Below are positions 25,226 to 34,529 of a DNA stretch of 59,646 nucleotides, piece by piece (position 1 is the stretch's first letter; every line of letters begins with the position of its first letter). Both the position numbers and the translations under genes were made by a program. The notes beneath the pieces are model-generated. The model saw nothing but the letters and a program-made list of their open reading frames with translations. It made no database searches and was not told the origin of the DNA. Source of the stretch: Olavius algarvensis Gamma 3 endosymbiont (GTDB lineage Bacteria > Pseudomonadota > Gammaproteobacteria > GCA-001735895); contig DS021200.1 in the NCBI GenBank assembly GCA_001735895.1, positions 158,670 through 218,315 on the forward strand, read 5' to 3'.

Positions 25226-26503
25226 TTAATCGGGCAGTAGCGCCAGACTCAAGGTTGGCCAGTAGGTAATGATTAGCACCGAAATCAGCAATACGACGAA
25301 AAACGGGATAGTCGCCACATAGAGGGTCATTACCGGTTTTTCGAAACGGTAACTGGCGATAAACAGATTCATTCCGACGGGTGGTGTGAAATAGCCCAAC
25401 TGCATGTTGGCGAGAAAAATAATACCGAGGTGCACCGGATGAATGCCATAACCGACGGCGATCGGCAATATGATCGGTACGATAATGACAATCGCCGAAA
25501 AGATGTCGAGCATCATCCCCAGCGCCAGTAAAAACAGATTCAGCACTATCAAAAACGTCAGCTTTTCATCGATGTGCTGCTGCACGAATTCGAACATGCG
25601 CGTCGGGACGTCGGCGTCGATCAGGTAGTTGGTCGACGCCAGCGAAACCCCGACGATGATCAGGATGCCGCCGACCAGCATCATGGCCTCGCGCATGATA
25701 TTGGGTAATTCGGAGACCTTGATTTCGCGGATGATCAACACTTCGACAATCAGCACGTAGAGGGCGGTTACCGCGGCGGCTTCAGAGACCGCAAAATAAC
25801 CGCCATAAATACCGCCGAGCACCAGCACCGGCAGCGGGATTTCCCACTTGGCCGCCTTGATAGCGGCTATCGCTGCCGGCCATTCAAAACGCGTGCGTTG
25901 GCTTTGAACGCGCGGTTGCAGCATCGAGTAAACCGAAAGCATGACCAGCATCAACAGGCCGGGGAAAATACCGGCGAGGAACAAGTCGGTGATGCCAACG
26001 GGTTGATCCAGATCCATTTGCTGAGCGACCACGCCATAGAGGATGAGCGGCAGGGAGGGCGCGAATAACAGCCCGAGGCTGCCGGAACTGGTGATCAGTC
26101 CGAGGTTGAAGTTTTCCAGATAGCCGGCCTCTTTCAAGGCCGGATACAGTAATCCGCCGAGCGCGACTATGGTAATTCCGGAGGCGCCGGTAAACGCGGT
26201 AAACAGCGCGCAGCTAAAAATAGCGACTATGGCCAGCCCGCCCGGCATCCAACCCAGCAGGCTATTGCTCAGGTTCACCAATCGCGTGGACGCATGGCCC
26301 TCGCCCAACAGGTAGCCGGCAAAAGTGAACAGCGGGATGGCGATCATCACCGGCATTTCGGCGAGCCGGTAAATTTCGATGCTGATGACCGACAAGTCCA
26401 CTTCCTGGCTGTAGAAGCCGATCATCGCGCTGAGTGCGATAACCACGAACAGGGGGGTTCGCAGAATCGCCAGCAACAATAACAGCGGTGCGGCAAAACT
26501 CAT
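25226..26503 (-). CDS. dctM: TRAP transporter large permease (DctM)
   Basis: 425-residue inner-membrane protein with about 12 helices, the main channel subunit of a tripartite ATP-independent periplasmic transporter driven by a sodium gradient. Typical segments: FAGYLLGEG, GASGITIVALGGLLYPALKEAGY, and GYFTPPVGMNLFIAS. Its ATG overlaps the dctQ stop codon by 4 nt (ATGA). It is last in the order TatT-DctP-DctQ-DctM. The gap to the aldo/keto reductase (25123-25225) shows no clear terminator. Confidence 0.93.
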   Translation of the reverse strand: MSFAAPLLLLLAILRTPLFVVIALSAMIGFYSQEVDLSVISIEIYRLAEMPVMIAIPLFTFAGYLLGEGHASTRLVNLSNSLLGWMPGGLAIVAIFSCALFTAFTGASGITIVALGGLLYPALKEAGYLENFNLGLITSSGSLGLLFAPSLPLILYGVVAQQMDLDQPVGITDLFLAGIFPGLLMLVMLSVYSMLQPRVQSQRTRFEWPAAIAAIKAAKWEIPLPVLVLGGIYGGYFAVSEAAAVTALYVLIVEVLIIREIKVSELPNIMREAMMLVGGILIIVGVSLASTNYLIDADVPTRMFEFVQQHIDEKLTFLIVLNLFLLALGMMLDIFSAIVIIVPIILPIAVGYGIHPVHLGIIFLANMQLGYFTPPVGMNLFIASYRFEKPVMTLYVATIPFFVVLLISVLIITYWPTLSLALLPD

Positions 26504-26961
26504 TTCGCCGCCCTGCGAGCAAGCTTACGATGCCGTATATATCGCTGCGCCCAACTGGCGGACAGGATCAGATAGCGCAGCCCGATCAACGCAAAGCTCA
26601 GCGGGATAATCACCTCCAGCATCCAGGCGGGAATGCCGGCAAACGACGGCACGCCGTCCAGATAGTCGAGATGAATCCATTTGAATCCATACCAGGCGAT
26701 TACCAGACAAGTCCAGGCGCTGACCTGCCCTACGAACGACTGCAGCAAGCGATGCGTGTTGCGTTCGAAAAACCGTGACAGCAGGTCGATGCGGATGTGT
26801 TTATTGGCGCGCGTAGCAACGGTAGCGCCGATCAATCCCAGCCAAAGCACCAAGACCCGCAATATCGGGTCGACCCAGACGATTCCGGAATCAAAAAAAT
26901 TGCGTAGCAGAATCTGTGTGCTGGCGAGCAGAATCATCGCCGTCAACAGGGTGACCAGCAA
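26500..26961 (-). CDS. dctQ: TRAP transporter small permease (DctQ)
   Basis: Four-helix membrane subunit of 153 residues that partners DctM. Hallmarks are the N-terminal helix, VLWLGLIGATVATRANKHIRID and the final SFALIGLRYLILS. The start is uncertain: TTG at 26961 with GAGG five bases before it is the best option, and no upstream ATG exists before a stop just after dctP. TTG would give a slightly short N-terminal helix. Confidence 0.85.
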   Translation of the reverse strand: MLVTLLTAMILLASTQILLRNFFDSGIVWVDPILRVLVLWLGLIGATVATRANKHIRIDLLSRFFERNTHRLLQSFVGQVSAWTCLVIAWYGFKWIHLDYLDGVPSFAGIPAWMLEVIIPLSFALIGLRYLILSASWAQRYIRHRKLARRAAK

Positions 26962-27002
26962 CGCATCCTCGACGCGATGCAGTCTCTCTACCTAGGCTTG
27001 CA

Positions 27003-28004
27003 TTACTGGCTGTCGCGGAAGTTTTGCAGGTGGTTCCTGACCTGGCTGACAACATCGCTGGAAACAACCCCGTCAGTAATCATATTATCGATCGATTGAT
27101 CCGATATTTGTCGCCAACGCTCGGGTTCGCCGGACTTCGGATTGACGAAAGTTATCCCCTGCTTCGCCAGCGCCGCTTTGGCCGCCTGATTATCGTCACG
27201 GTTCAGCTTGTCCAGGCGTTTGAAAACCTCGCTCATCTCTTGTCTGACGATCTCCTGGTCGGGCGCCGACAATTGGTTGAAAGCCTTTTGCTGCACCGCC
27301 AACACACCGATGATGAAGATTATCGGCAGGTCGGTCATATAGGCGGTACTGGTATGCCACTGAAACGCGATGGCCGATGTCGGATTGACCGCAACCGTTT
27401 CTATCAGTCCGGTCTGCAAGCCGGTGAATACATCGGATATCGGCAATGAAATCGGAGAGATGCCGAGCGCTCTGAATACGGTTTGCCCGACCCGATCGCC
27501 TTCGGGAACCCAGACTTTGCTGGCGCGAATCGATTCCAGGTCCTGCATCGGTTGCTTGGAAAGTATGCGCGCGAAACCGCCTTCGGATATACCCAGGATG
27601 ACGAAACCGTTTTTTTCCATCTGCTGCTTTAGTACCGCGTCGATCCTGGCACGCACATAGTCGACTTCCGCGAGCGACTTGAACAACATCGGCAAACCCA
27701 ATGATTGAATACTGGGATCGATATTGGCTAGCCCGCCGGGCGTAAAGGCGCCGCCGTGCAACTGACCGATTTTGATCTTGCGATGCACGCTCTGATCGTT
27801 ACCCATGACGCCGCCGGGATAGAATTTCAGTTTAACCCGACCTTCGGTACGCTGCTTTATCGATTTGGCTCCGGCCTTCATTTCTTTCATCCAGGTCGTG
27901 CCGGCCGGCGCGAGCGTTGCTATTTTGAGCGTCTTTGCATGGATACCGGTGCTGATAGTAAGCAACACAATAGCCAGGCCTGATGTCTTTACGAATTTGT
28001 TCAA
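27003..28004 (-). CDS. dctP: TRAP transporter substrate-binding protein (DctP family)
   Basis: Secreted binding protein of 333 residues with signal peptide ending HAK (residues about 1-23). The DctP-type domain is clear: KTLKIATLAPAGTTWMKEMK, YPGGVMGNDQSVHRKIKIGQLHGG, and the LPISDVFTGLQTGLIETVAVNP ligand helix region. The conserved ligand-binding Arg expected around KVWVPEGDRVGQ is replaced by a VPEGD stretch, as in TatP-type proteins of TPAT systems, so the ligand may not be a simple C4-dicarboxylate. It follows the TatT gene by 50 nt. Confidence 0.88.
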   Translation of the reverse strand: MNKFVKTSGLAIVLLTISTGIHAKTLKIATLAPAGTTWMKEMKAGAKSIKQRTEGRVKLKFYPGGVMGNDQSVHRKIKIGQLHGGAFTPGGLANIDPSIQSLGLPMLFKSLAEVDYVRARIDAVLKQQMEKNGFVILGISEGGFARILSKQPMQDLESIRASKVWVPEGDRVGQTVFRALGISPISLPISDVFTGLQTGLIETVAVNPTSAIAFQWHTSTAYMTDLPIIFIIGVLAVQQKAFNQLSAPDQEIVRQEMSEVFKRLDKLNRDDNQAAKAALAKQGITFVNPKSGEPERWRQISDQSIDNMITDGVVSSDVVSQVRNHLQNFRDSQ

Positions 28005-28054
28005 GGTGAAATCCTGATATCGATGATTGGAGCCTTTGGTTCGGTAATAGTTTC

Positions 28055-28903
28055 CTAAAAAAAATCGGCCGATTCCGCCAGCAACCTGTCGGCTTCGAGT
28101 TTTGCCAACGAATTGATCAGCGTATAACCGGAATAATCGGCTGCTGCCGCCTTGACCGCAACCAGCAAGCTATCATGCAATTCCTGGTCAAAAACGTTAC
28201 GCGCGTAATGTTTTGCCATTAACACCTTGACCATCAGATTTTCGCCGCCCGAGATATCGATCGCGCGTTCGAAATGCCGTCGCGCAAGCTCCGGTTTCCC
28301 ACCTAATGCAGCCGGTCGCAACGACTTGATTACGCCGAGATAAACATGGGCACCGCCGCCATCGTGGGATTCGTCAAGCTCGATACAGCGCTCGAACAAT
28401 GCTTCGATCTTCGCCAGGTCGGCAACGGCATTCCAGTCAGAAGAGTTGATCTGTACCCAGGAGGCCCAGGCCACGCCGTATGCGTAGAGCGCCGCCAGTC
28501 CGGATTTTCCGGTTGCGGCAAGCGCAGGCTTGAAAACGTCGAGCCGGTCTTCGCTGGCCGCGCAGGCGCTTGCATTTTGCAGGCATAGCGCCTTGCGAGC
28601 ATAGAGCAGTGACTTGCCCGCCAAACGTTGCGCCCGGGACTCTTCCTCGATGAAGGCGCCGGCATAAGAACCATAGAGCCGCGCCCCGGTTAACAGTAAG
28701 CCGGTATTTTCAGGGTCGCCCTCGATCAGGCCGTCGATCATCAGCAAATAGGCCGGCGCGCCATCCCGCACCGTGGCTGGATCATCCTGGTTTAGAATTG
28801 CCAGTGAAATATTGTCCGCCATGCGCGTGGTCGCGGAACTGATCAAGCTGGCGCAGCCCGTCGACAGGGACAGAATCAGTAAAATCCAGAGAGGCCTTGA
28901 CAT
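28055..28903 (-). CDS. TRAP-associated TatT-family lipoprotein
   Basis: 282-residue lipoprotein: MSRPLWILLILSLSTGC gives a lipobox with the modified Cys at residue 17. The remainder is all-helical with TPR-like repeats (YARKALCLQNAS; LFERCIELDESHDGGGAHVYLG; ARRHFERAIDISGG), as in TatT (Tp0956) of Treponema. TatT forms trimers that associate with the DctP-type partner in TPAT-type TRAP systems, possibly for a hydrophobic ligand. The start at 28903 has AGGTGGA nine bases upstream; a start at 28945 would put 14 residues before the signal peptide. It heads the four-gene operon. Confidence 0.85.
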   Translation of the reverse strand: MSRPLWILLILSLSTGCASLISSATTRMADNISLAILNQDDPATVRDGAPAYLLMIDGLIEGDPENTGLLLTGARLYGSYAGAFIEEESRAQRLAGKSLLYARKALCLQNASACAASEDRLDVFKPALAATGKSGLAALYAYGVAWASWVQINSSDWNAVADLAKIEALFERCIELDESHDGGGAHVYLGVIKSLRPAALGGKPELARRHFERAIDISGGENLMVKVLMAKHYARNVFDQELHDSLLVAVKAAAADYSGYTLINSLAKLEADRLLAESADFF

Positions 28904-29405
28904 CAAGTTCGTTCCACCTGGGCTTGCGCCCTTATTGTTTTCCATATCGAATTAGCCTTAGCTCTCCATATCGGTAAGCAGCTCCCGGACTTCACCGACA
29001 GCGGCTTGGTCCTGCATTCGAGCCAAGCCTTCGATCGCTGATTGCATCAAGCCCTAACATCGATCAACAGCGTTCGCAGCACGCGATCCGGCGGCACTAC
29101 CCTGTGTTCTTTGACGCTGGGAAAGATGCTCATGTTGTTACTATTCCGCGATGACTGCGCGCCACTGGCGGCGACAAAAATATACCTAAAATTGCGTTCG
29201 AAATACAGCGCCGCGATATTAACCTACCCACCTTTATCTCTCACCGATTCGCGTCGCGGGGAGGCGCCAGCCGGCGCGTTGTCGTATTTTCACGAGCCCT
29301 GGCCGCGCCGGCAGTATCAACACTCGACGGAGCGCGTCGACCGAATGCAAACCAGGCGGCTAGCGGCATCAGGTCGCCGCGGCAGGAAATCCGTGAGATC
29401 GACGA
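28904..29405 (-). other. Gap upstream of TatT with two overlapping mini-frames
   Basis: 502 bp without a recognised gene. On the - strand two short frames are coupled by TGATG: 28 codons at 29047-29133 (MSIFPSVKEHRVVPPDRVLR...) and 29 codons at 28958-29047 (MQSAIEGLARMQDQAAVGEV...). Both look protein-like in composition but lack good ribosome-binding sites; they may be a frameshifted gene end or chance. A + strand open frame across 29042-29635 mostly shadows the DUF3754 gene. No promoter for the TRAP operon was identified with confidence. Confidence 0.3.
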
Positions 29406-30638
29406 TTAGGCATCCGCGACGAAATAATTATCCCAACGGCGATCCAGTAAGCGGATGGCATCTTCGACGGCGACCGCGGCCAGCCGTCCTTCCGATTCTT
29501 GCACCAGTCCAAGGACTAGCAACTTGCCCAAGGCATCGTCGATTTCGAAATCGACACGGTAATTCCAGCGTGCTTCAAACCAGCTTTCTATCGCTCGGTC
29601 CAACTCCGATTTGCTCAGCCGCTGTTCGGCAGTGAGTAAAAAATAATAGGCCAGAATCGCTTCCTTCGACTCTTCCTCTTCGGCGTCATTGGCGAGCCGG
29701 TGAAACACCCCGGCGTTATTGTCCAGATTCTTGAAGTAAAGATTTTGCGTTAAGGCTTGCATGAATCGAAGCTTGCGGTTCTTGAAATTGCTAAACTTCT
29801 TCCACAGGTATCCACCCAATGCCACCAACCCAGCCAACAGCACCACGATCCCGGCCTGATTCAGCTGCACAGGCTGGTTGCTGACTCCGAGCCAGTAACC
29901 CAACAACGAACCGAGCAGCGCCAGGGAAGCGCCGAGCTTAGTGGTCAACACGATGCCGCCGCTAACCAGCGCCGGAATACCGATTAACAGCTTGTCCATC
30001 AGGCGCATCCGCACCCGCGTATTTGGGAATAACATTTCGAGATCCGCCTTGGGCACGTTGCGAAACAGCTTTAGCAGCGTGGCGCCGGCACGGCAGCTGG
30101 CGAAATCGTGTTTCGAGTGCTGGTAGCCGTCACGAATCCTGATATATAAGACCACGCGATCGTAGTTGGTGAATTCGACTGTTTTCGTGCCTAGACCAAA
30201 CCAGGTCGGCAGCTCTTCGCGTCGACTCGATACACCTCTGGCGAACAGGGAAATCTCGGAAAAATCCGCAAACTCGACATGCAAGCGGATCTTGAACAGC
30301 GATGACTCCGCCAGCGCCTGTTTCAAATCGGATTCGGTAATGCGCTCATAGTTGGCTTTTTCCAACAATCCATCGAGTAATTTTACAAACGATTGCGAAG
30401 CCGGTTGATGCACGATATCCGGACGCCGCGTATCCCTGTCGGGATCGAGATCGGCATAGGCGTTTTTCAGAGCTTCGATCACCTGGTGGAATTCGAAATG
30501 GAAAATTTGATCCAGCATATAGCTCAACTGGCGAAAATCATCGGCCAGCGCTGGGAGCCGGTTCTCTTGCAGGCACATCTCGACAATATCGCGCCGGCGA
30601 AAGGGTATGAATCTGAGCGGTCTATGGTCGGTGTTCAT
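29406..30638 (-). CDS. DUF3754 (TMEM143-like) membrane protein
   Basis: 410-residue protein with a long soluble N-terminal part, two closely spaced TM helices at about residues 220-280 (LLIGIPALVSGGIVLTTKLGA and IVVLLAGLVALGGYLW) and a soluble C-terminal part. The N-terminal RFIPFRRRDIVEMCL and the central LFARGVSSRREE segment match the DUF3754/TMEM143 family found in bacteria and mitochondria. Function unknown. A standalone gene, 69 nt downstream of the PAS kinase and on the same strand, so it could be the distal gene of that transcript. Confidence 0.78.
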   Translation of the reverse strand: MNTDHRPLRFIPFRRRDIVEMCLQENRLPALADDFRQLSYMLDQIFHFEFHQVIEALKNAYADLDPDRDTRRPDIVHQPASQSFVKLLDGLLEKANYERITESDLKQALAESSLFKIRLHVEFADFSEISLFARGVSSRREELPTWFGLGTKTVEFTNYDRVVLYIRIRDGYQHSKHDFASCRAGATLLKLFRNVPKADLEMLFPNTRVRMRLMDKLLIGIPALVSGGIVLTTKLGASLALLGSLLGYWLGVSNQPVQLNQAGIVVLLAGLVALGGYLWKKFSNFKNRKLRFMQALTQNLYFKNLDNNAGVFHRLANDAEEEESKEAILAYYFLLTAEQRLSKSELDRAIESWFEARWNYRVDFEIDDALGKLLVLGLVQESEGRLAAVAVEDAIRLLDRRWDNYFVADA

Positions 30639-30707
30639 AGAATATTAATGCCTGTATTGAAAGCCCCGGGAAAGGTTTGCTCTGTATCGTCGCGGTCGCG
30701 CAGGAAG

Positions 30708-33587
30708 TTAGATAACTTCTGCGGTCAGCTGGTTGCCTTGCCCGGGATCGACCGGGGCGGTGATGGTGACGCGGGTACCCTGTTTGGATGATTCGATATC
30801 GATCTCAGCGCCCAGCAGTCGCAGCCGCTCTTTGGCGGCGAATAAGCCGAAACCGCCCTCGGTCGCCCGCTTGGCCTGCGAAGTCTCGGCATCGAATCCA
30901 ACGCCATCGTCCTGCACGGTCAATACTACGCTAGCGGCATTATGCGACCAGTCGATCGAGACCTGTTGCGCCTGCGCATGCTTGGCGATATTAACCAGCA
31001 ACTCGCGCGCCGTCTGGAACACGACGATATTCATCTCCTCGGCCAGCCGGGTGCTGCGTTCGTCGCCGGTAATACGGACTACCAACCCGGTGCGCTGTTG
31101 GTAATGTTCAGCCAGCCATTCTACGGCTGATTCCAGTCCCAGCTCATACAATACCGGCGGGCTGATTTCAAAAATCAGCGAGCGCGTTTCCCGCAGCGAA
31201 GCCTCCAGCAAATCGTTTATACTGTCGGCAAGCTGTTCGCTCTGCCCGGATTCGAGCGTCGCGCGCAAATTGGCGAGATGAATTCGCGCCAACACCAGGT
31301 TCTGGATGGTGCCGTCGTGCAGCTCCGAAGAAATCCGCCGCCGCTCGCCCTCTTCGGCAGCCGAAATCTTGCCGGCGAGGGAGCGCAGTTCTTCCTGGTA
31401 ACTGCGCAAACGGTCGGCGGTTTCCACCTCGGCGGTCAGATCGTGGATCGAACTCAGTACCCGCGACCAGTCATCCCGGTCGCTGCTGATCAGCCCGGAA
31501 TCACGCACCATGGTAAACGCTTCTCCGTTTGCCCTGAGGCTGCCGCAGCGCACGCTCGCGCGCCGGCTCCCGGCGGCGAATTTACCCAAAACCTCGATCA
31601 TGGCCGCGCGCTGATCCGCATTCATAGGCCCCTCGATATATTCGATCAACTGTTCCCGCGTGCTCGCCTGGTAAACCTTAAGCGCCTCGCGATTCAGATT
31701 GGTTAGGCACATAATCCGGTCACGCCGCTCCACCAGTTCAGGATGCCGGTTCAGGTAAGCCGCGACATCTTCGATTCCCTGTGCGCGCAAGTCATCGACC
31801 AGGGCTTTACCATTCGACCAGTCGGATTCGAACAACGCGGCAGGCGCCGATTCAAATAATCGACGATAGCGCATTTCACTCATGCGCACCGCTTCTTCCG
31901 CGCTAATATCCCGGACCGTCAGCAAGACCTGCGACCAGTCTTCAGGATCTGAGCTATAAACTTCGGCCACGCGTATCACCGGAAATTCTTCACCGTCGAT
32001 CCGCCAGTTGCTAGAGCGAATCGTCGAGCGGCGCTGGCCGCTGGCAAGATTGGTCAATTCTTCGATTAATGTGAGTCGTTGCGATTCATTCAATTCGCTC
32101 GCGGCATAATCGATGAGCTCCTGTTCGCTCTCGGCCCGGTAAGCCCGTACGGCTTCGCGGTTGAGCCTCAAAACCCTCATGGCCTGATCTTGCCGCCGCA
32201 GCAATTCGGGGTGTTCGATCAAGTGCTGTCGAATATCTTCCACGCCTTGTCGCCGCAGCGCGTCGACTATTTTCTTGCCCTCGCTCCAGTCGGTTTCGCA
32301 CAGAACCGCCGGCGCCGACTCGAACAGATTGCGGTAGCGTTGTTCGCTCAGTCGCACCGCCTCGGTCGCACTGTCATCCCTGATCGTAATCAAGACCAGC
32401 GTCCAGTCGTCGGGATCGTGACCCTGCAATTCCGAATCGCGAATAATCGGGAATTCCTCGCCATCCTGGCGTCGCGCCCAGGTGTGCACGGTGCTGCGCC
32501 ACTTGCCGGCCGCAAATGCGGCCAGATCGTCGATTAGCGCGAGTCGTTCTAACGGATTTAGCGCCTGCTCCAGAAAATCCCTTAACGACGCCTTGGATTC
32601 CGATTTATGTACCCGCAACGCTTCCTGGTTTACGGTTAAAAGTTCCATAATATCGCCCCGATGCAGCAGTAACTCCGGACGATCGATCAGGTGCAGTCTA
32701 ATGTCGTCGACGCCCTGCCGACTCAAATCTTCGACCAGAGCCCTGCCCCGCGACCAGTCGGTTTCGGCGAGTACTACCGGGGCCGATTCAAACAGACGCC
32801 GGTAGCGCCGCTCACTGGCGCGCAGGGCCTCCTGCACGCGGTGGCGTTCGGTAGCATCGCTACTACTGGAGCCAATTGCCAGGATACCTCCGTCGTCGCC
32901 GAATACCGGGAACTTGGTGATGTCTGCATGCCGGACTATGTTATCCGCGGTCCACAGAAACCGCCGCTCCATCGAAATGGTCTCACCCTGCTCCATAACC
33001 CGACGCTCGTGTTGCTGCACGATTTCGATATTTTCAGTATTGGGTGGAAAAACATCTTGCGTCGTTTTGCCGTAGATCTGGTCGGCGGATTTACCGAGCC
33101 AGGCTTGAAACTGCCGGTTAACGTAGAGGAAGCGCCCCTCCAGATCTTTGAGCGAAATCGCGTCCGGAATATTGTCCAGGAACATTTGGTAAAGTAGCTC
33201 GTTTTCCTTGCCGGCTTTACGTTCGCTGATATCGAACACCATGCCGAGGATACGTAGCGCCCGACCCTGGGCATCGCGCTCGCTAACGACACCGCGAGTC
33301 TGGAGCCACACATATTGCCCATTCTTCTGTCTGAAGCGGAGCTCGCAATCAAAATATCTGCTGTGGCCCTTGATGCTGCCGGCATAGCACTGTTGCCATT
33401 GCGACAAATCGTCGGGATGGATATTGCCTGCGACCCAGTCCCTGTCGATTTCCATTTCATTAGGCGCGTAGCCGATCAATTCGAAAAATTCGTCGCTGAA
33501 AGCAAGGTCGTCGGCGGGCAGATCGTATTCCCAGCTGCAACCACCCAGGGAATTGAGAACCAGCTGCTGAAGTTCTTCGGTTTTCAT
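30708..33587 (-). CDS. Multi-PAS sensor histidine kinase (HisKA_3/NarL-pair type)
   Basis: Cytoplasmic kinase of 959 residues without TM helices. Domain order: PAS (PAS_3-like, residues about 20-125), PAS (about 130-250), three tandem PAS-type units of 156 residues each (261-416, 417-572, 573-728), a dimerisation domain with SSELHDGTIQNLVLAR (phospho-acceptor H757), and a HATPase with VQDDGVGFD and GGFGLFAAKERL. HisKA_3 kinases phosphorylate NarL-type receivers; a lone NarL-type receiver is encoded 143 nt upstream. Start at 33587 (MKTEELQQ); an ATG-free extension to 33626 is unlikely. The signal is unknown; no haem- or flavin-binding motif was seen. Confidence 0.85.
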   Translation of the reverse strand: MKTEELQQLVLNSLGGCSWEYDLPADDLAFSDEFFELIGYAPNEMEIDRDWVAGNIHPDDLSQWQQCYAGSIKGHSRYFDCELRFRQKNGQYVWLQTRGVVSERDAQGRALRILGMVFDISERKAGKENELLYQMFLDNIPDAISLKDLEGRFLYVNRQFQAWLGKSADQIYGKTTQDVFPPNTENIEIVQQHERRVMEQGETISMERRFLWTADNIVRHADITKFPVFGDDGGILAIGSSSSDATERHRVQEALRASERRYRRLFESAPVVLAETDWSRGRALVEDLSRQGVDDIRLHLIDRPELLLHRGDIMELLTVNQEALRVHKSESKASLRDFLEQALNPLERLALIDDLAAFAAGKWRSTVHTWARRQDGEEFPIIRDSELQGHDPDDWTLVLITIRDDSATEAVRLSEQRYRNLFESAPAVLCETDWSEGKKIVDALRRQGVEDIRQHLIEHPELLRRQDQAMRVLRLNREAVRAYRAESEQELIDYAASELNESQRLTLIEELTNLASGQRRSTIRSSNWRIDGEEFPVIRVAEVYSSDPEDWSQVLLTVRDISAEEAVRMSEMRYRRLFESAPAALFESDWSNGKALVDDLRAQGIEDVAAYLNRHPELVERRDRIMCLTNLNREALKVYQASTREQLIEYIEGPMNADQRAAMIEVLGKFAAGSRRASVRCGSLRANGEAFTMVRDSGLISSDRDDWSRVLSSIHDLTAEVETADRLRSYQEELRSLAGKISAAEEGERRRISSELHDGTIQNLVLARIHLANLRATLESGQSEQLADSINDLLEASLRETRSLIFEISPPVLYELGLESAVEWLAEHYQQRTGLVVRITGDERSTRLAEEMNIVVFQTARELLVNIAKHAQAQQVSIDWSHNAASVVLTVQDDGVGFDAETSQAKRATEGGFGLFAAKERLRLLGAEIDIESSKQGTRVTITAPVDPGQGNQLTAEVI
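31404..32807 (-). repeat. Three 468-bp tandem units coding the PAS-type repeats
   Basis: Units at 32340-32807, 31872-32339 and 31404-31871 encode 156 residues each with no net insertion or deletion between the unit starts (RYRRLFESAP, RYRNLFESAP, RYRRLFESAP). Shared landmarks are DWSxGK, the QGVEDIRxHL-type helix, HPEL, LNREAL/NQEAL, and a closing DDWSxVLxxI/DxSA stretch. This indicates internal triplication after gene birth. The protein copies have diverged visibly. Confidence 0.8.
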
Positions 33588-33730
33588 TAACGTTCGAGCA
33601 CTATCGAAAGCGGGAATCAATAGCAAAATAGCATATCAGCTAATAGAATTTTTTGCAGTTTCTTGGCCGATAGAATAATTAAATCAGCCGAGCAGACAGT
33701 CCGAGCAAGCCTTTGAGATTCAGAGTCTAT

Positions 33731-34135
33731 TTATACCGGATCGACGGAAAGACCGGTGCCGATCCATTGGCCGCCTTGCATGATAGTCATGATCGCATCG
33801 AGGATTTCGCCGGGACCGTTATCCTTTAACATATAGCCGCTAGCACCGGCATTGATCATACCGCGCACATAAACCGAATTGGCATGCGCCGATACCGCCA
33901 GTAGGCGCGCATCCTGCCATTTCCGTTTCGGCTTGCGGGCAATGTCGACCCCCGACGTGGTTCCCAGTGAAACGTCCAGCAAGATTAGATCGGGTCTCTG
34001 TTCGAGCGCCGTACTAATGGCAGTTTCGCCGTCGGTCTCAGTGGCAACGACCTGCGCGATGCCGGTATTCTCGACCAATGTGACCAAACCGGCTAGAATT
34101 GCGGGCTGATCGTCTACCAGCATTACGGAAAACAT
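33731..34135 (-). CDS. Stand-alone NarL-type receiver protein without output domain
   Basis: 134-residue receiver domain: DDQ acidic pocket, phospho-acceptor Asp in LILLDVSLGTTSG, the Ser/Thr in LAVSAHANS, and the conserved K in SGYMLKDNGPGEILDAI. These are features of the NarL/FixJ receiver class, whose members normally carry a LuxR-type helix-turn-helix of about 65 more residues. Here translation stops after WIGTGLSVDPV, and the following 143 nt show no helix-turn-helix remnant in any frame I checked. It may act as a phosphate sink or protein-interaction switch for the adjacent multi-PAS kinase. Confidence 0.82.
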   Translation of the reverse strand: MFSVMLVDDQPAILAGLVTLVENTGIAQVVATETDGETAISTALEQRPDLILLDVSLGTTSGVDIARKPKRKWQDARLLAVSAHANSVYVRGMINAGASGYMLKDNGPGEILDAIMTIMQGGQWIGTGLSVDPV

Positions 34136-34529
34136 ATGAGGACGCTCCTTACAACTCGGTTCTCTAACAGACCGGCTGGATCACCCAAGTCCGTCTCGCG
34201 GCGCCGAAGTGAGTTCTGATTTGGCAAAACCTCGAAGAATGCGGGTAATTTACACCAATCTCCTGCGGGTCGTCGAGTACAAACTGGTATTCGGCTATGC
34301 AACGCATTTTTTATATCGACCCGTTGCTACCCCGGCCACAGGGCTGAAGTCCATCGCATATTTCGATAGTTTCCCGGGTTTTTAGCCGCATTGCCTTATT
34401 CTGAGTGTGCCGGCGTTTGTCGCCGCTTTTGAAAATTGATATCGTCAGTGCCCGGCAATAAGGTCAAATCCAGGGTGGGATTTCACTGTCAGACAAACCA
34501 AAGCCAGCTGTCAATGGTGACCAGGATAA
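34136..34529. other. Intergenic region between the lone receiver and cpdA
   Basis: 394 bp with no gene. It should hold divergent promoters for the receiver/kinase pair and for the cAMP phosphodiesterase. A short hairpin, CGGCG (34411-34415) with CGCCG (34421-34425) followed by CTTTT, lies about 100 bp before cpdA. I see no convincing -35/-10 pair or CRP-like site. Confidence 0.3.

Noticed and set aside
29042-29635. 198-codon + strand frame
   Set aside because: More than a third is antisense to the DUF3754 gene, and the rest shows no ribosome-binding site or recognisable sequence.
34136-34529. Possible sigma-54 site (TTGGCA near 34221)
   Set aside because: The second element does not match TTGC at the required spacing.
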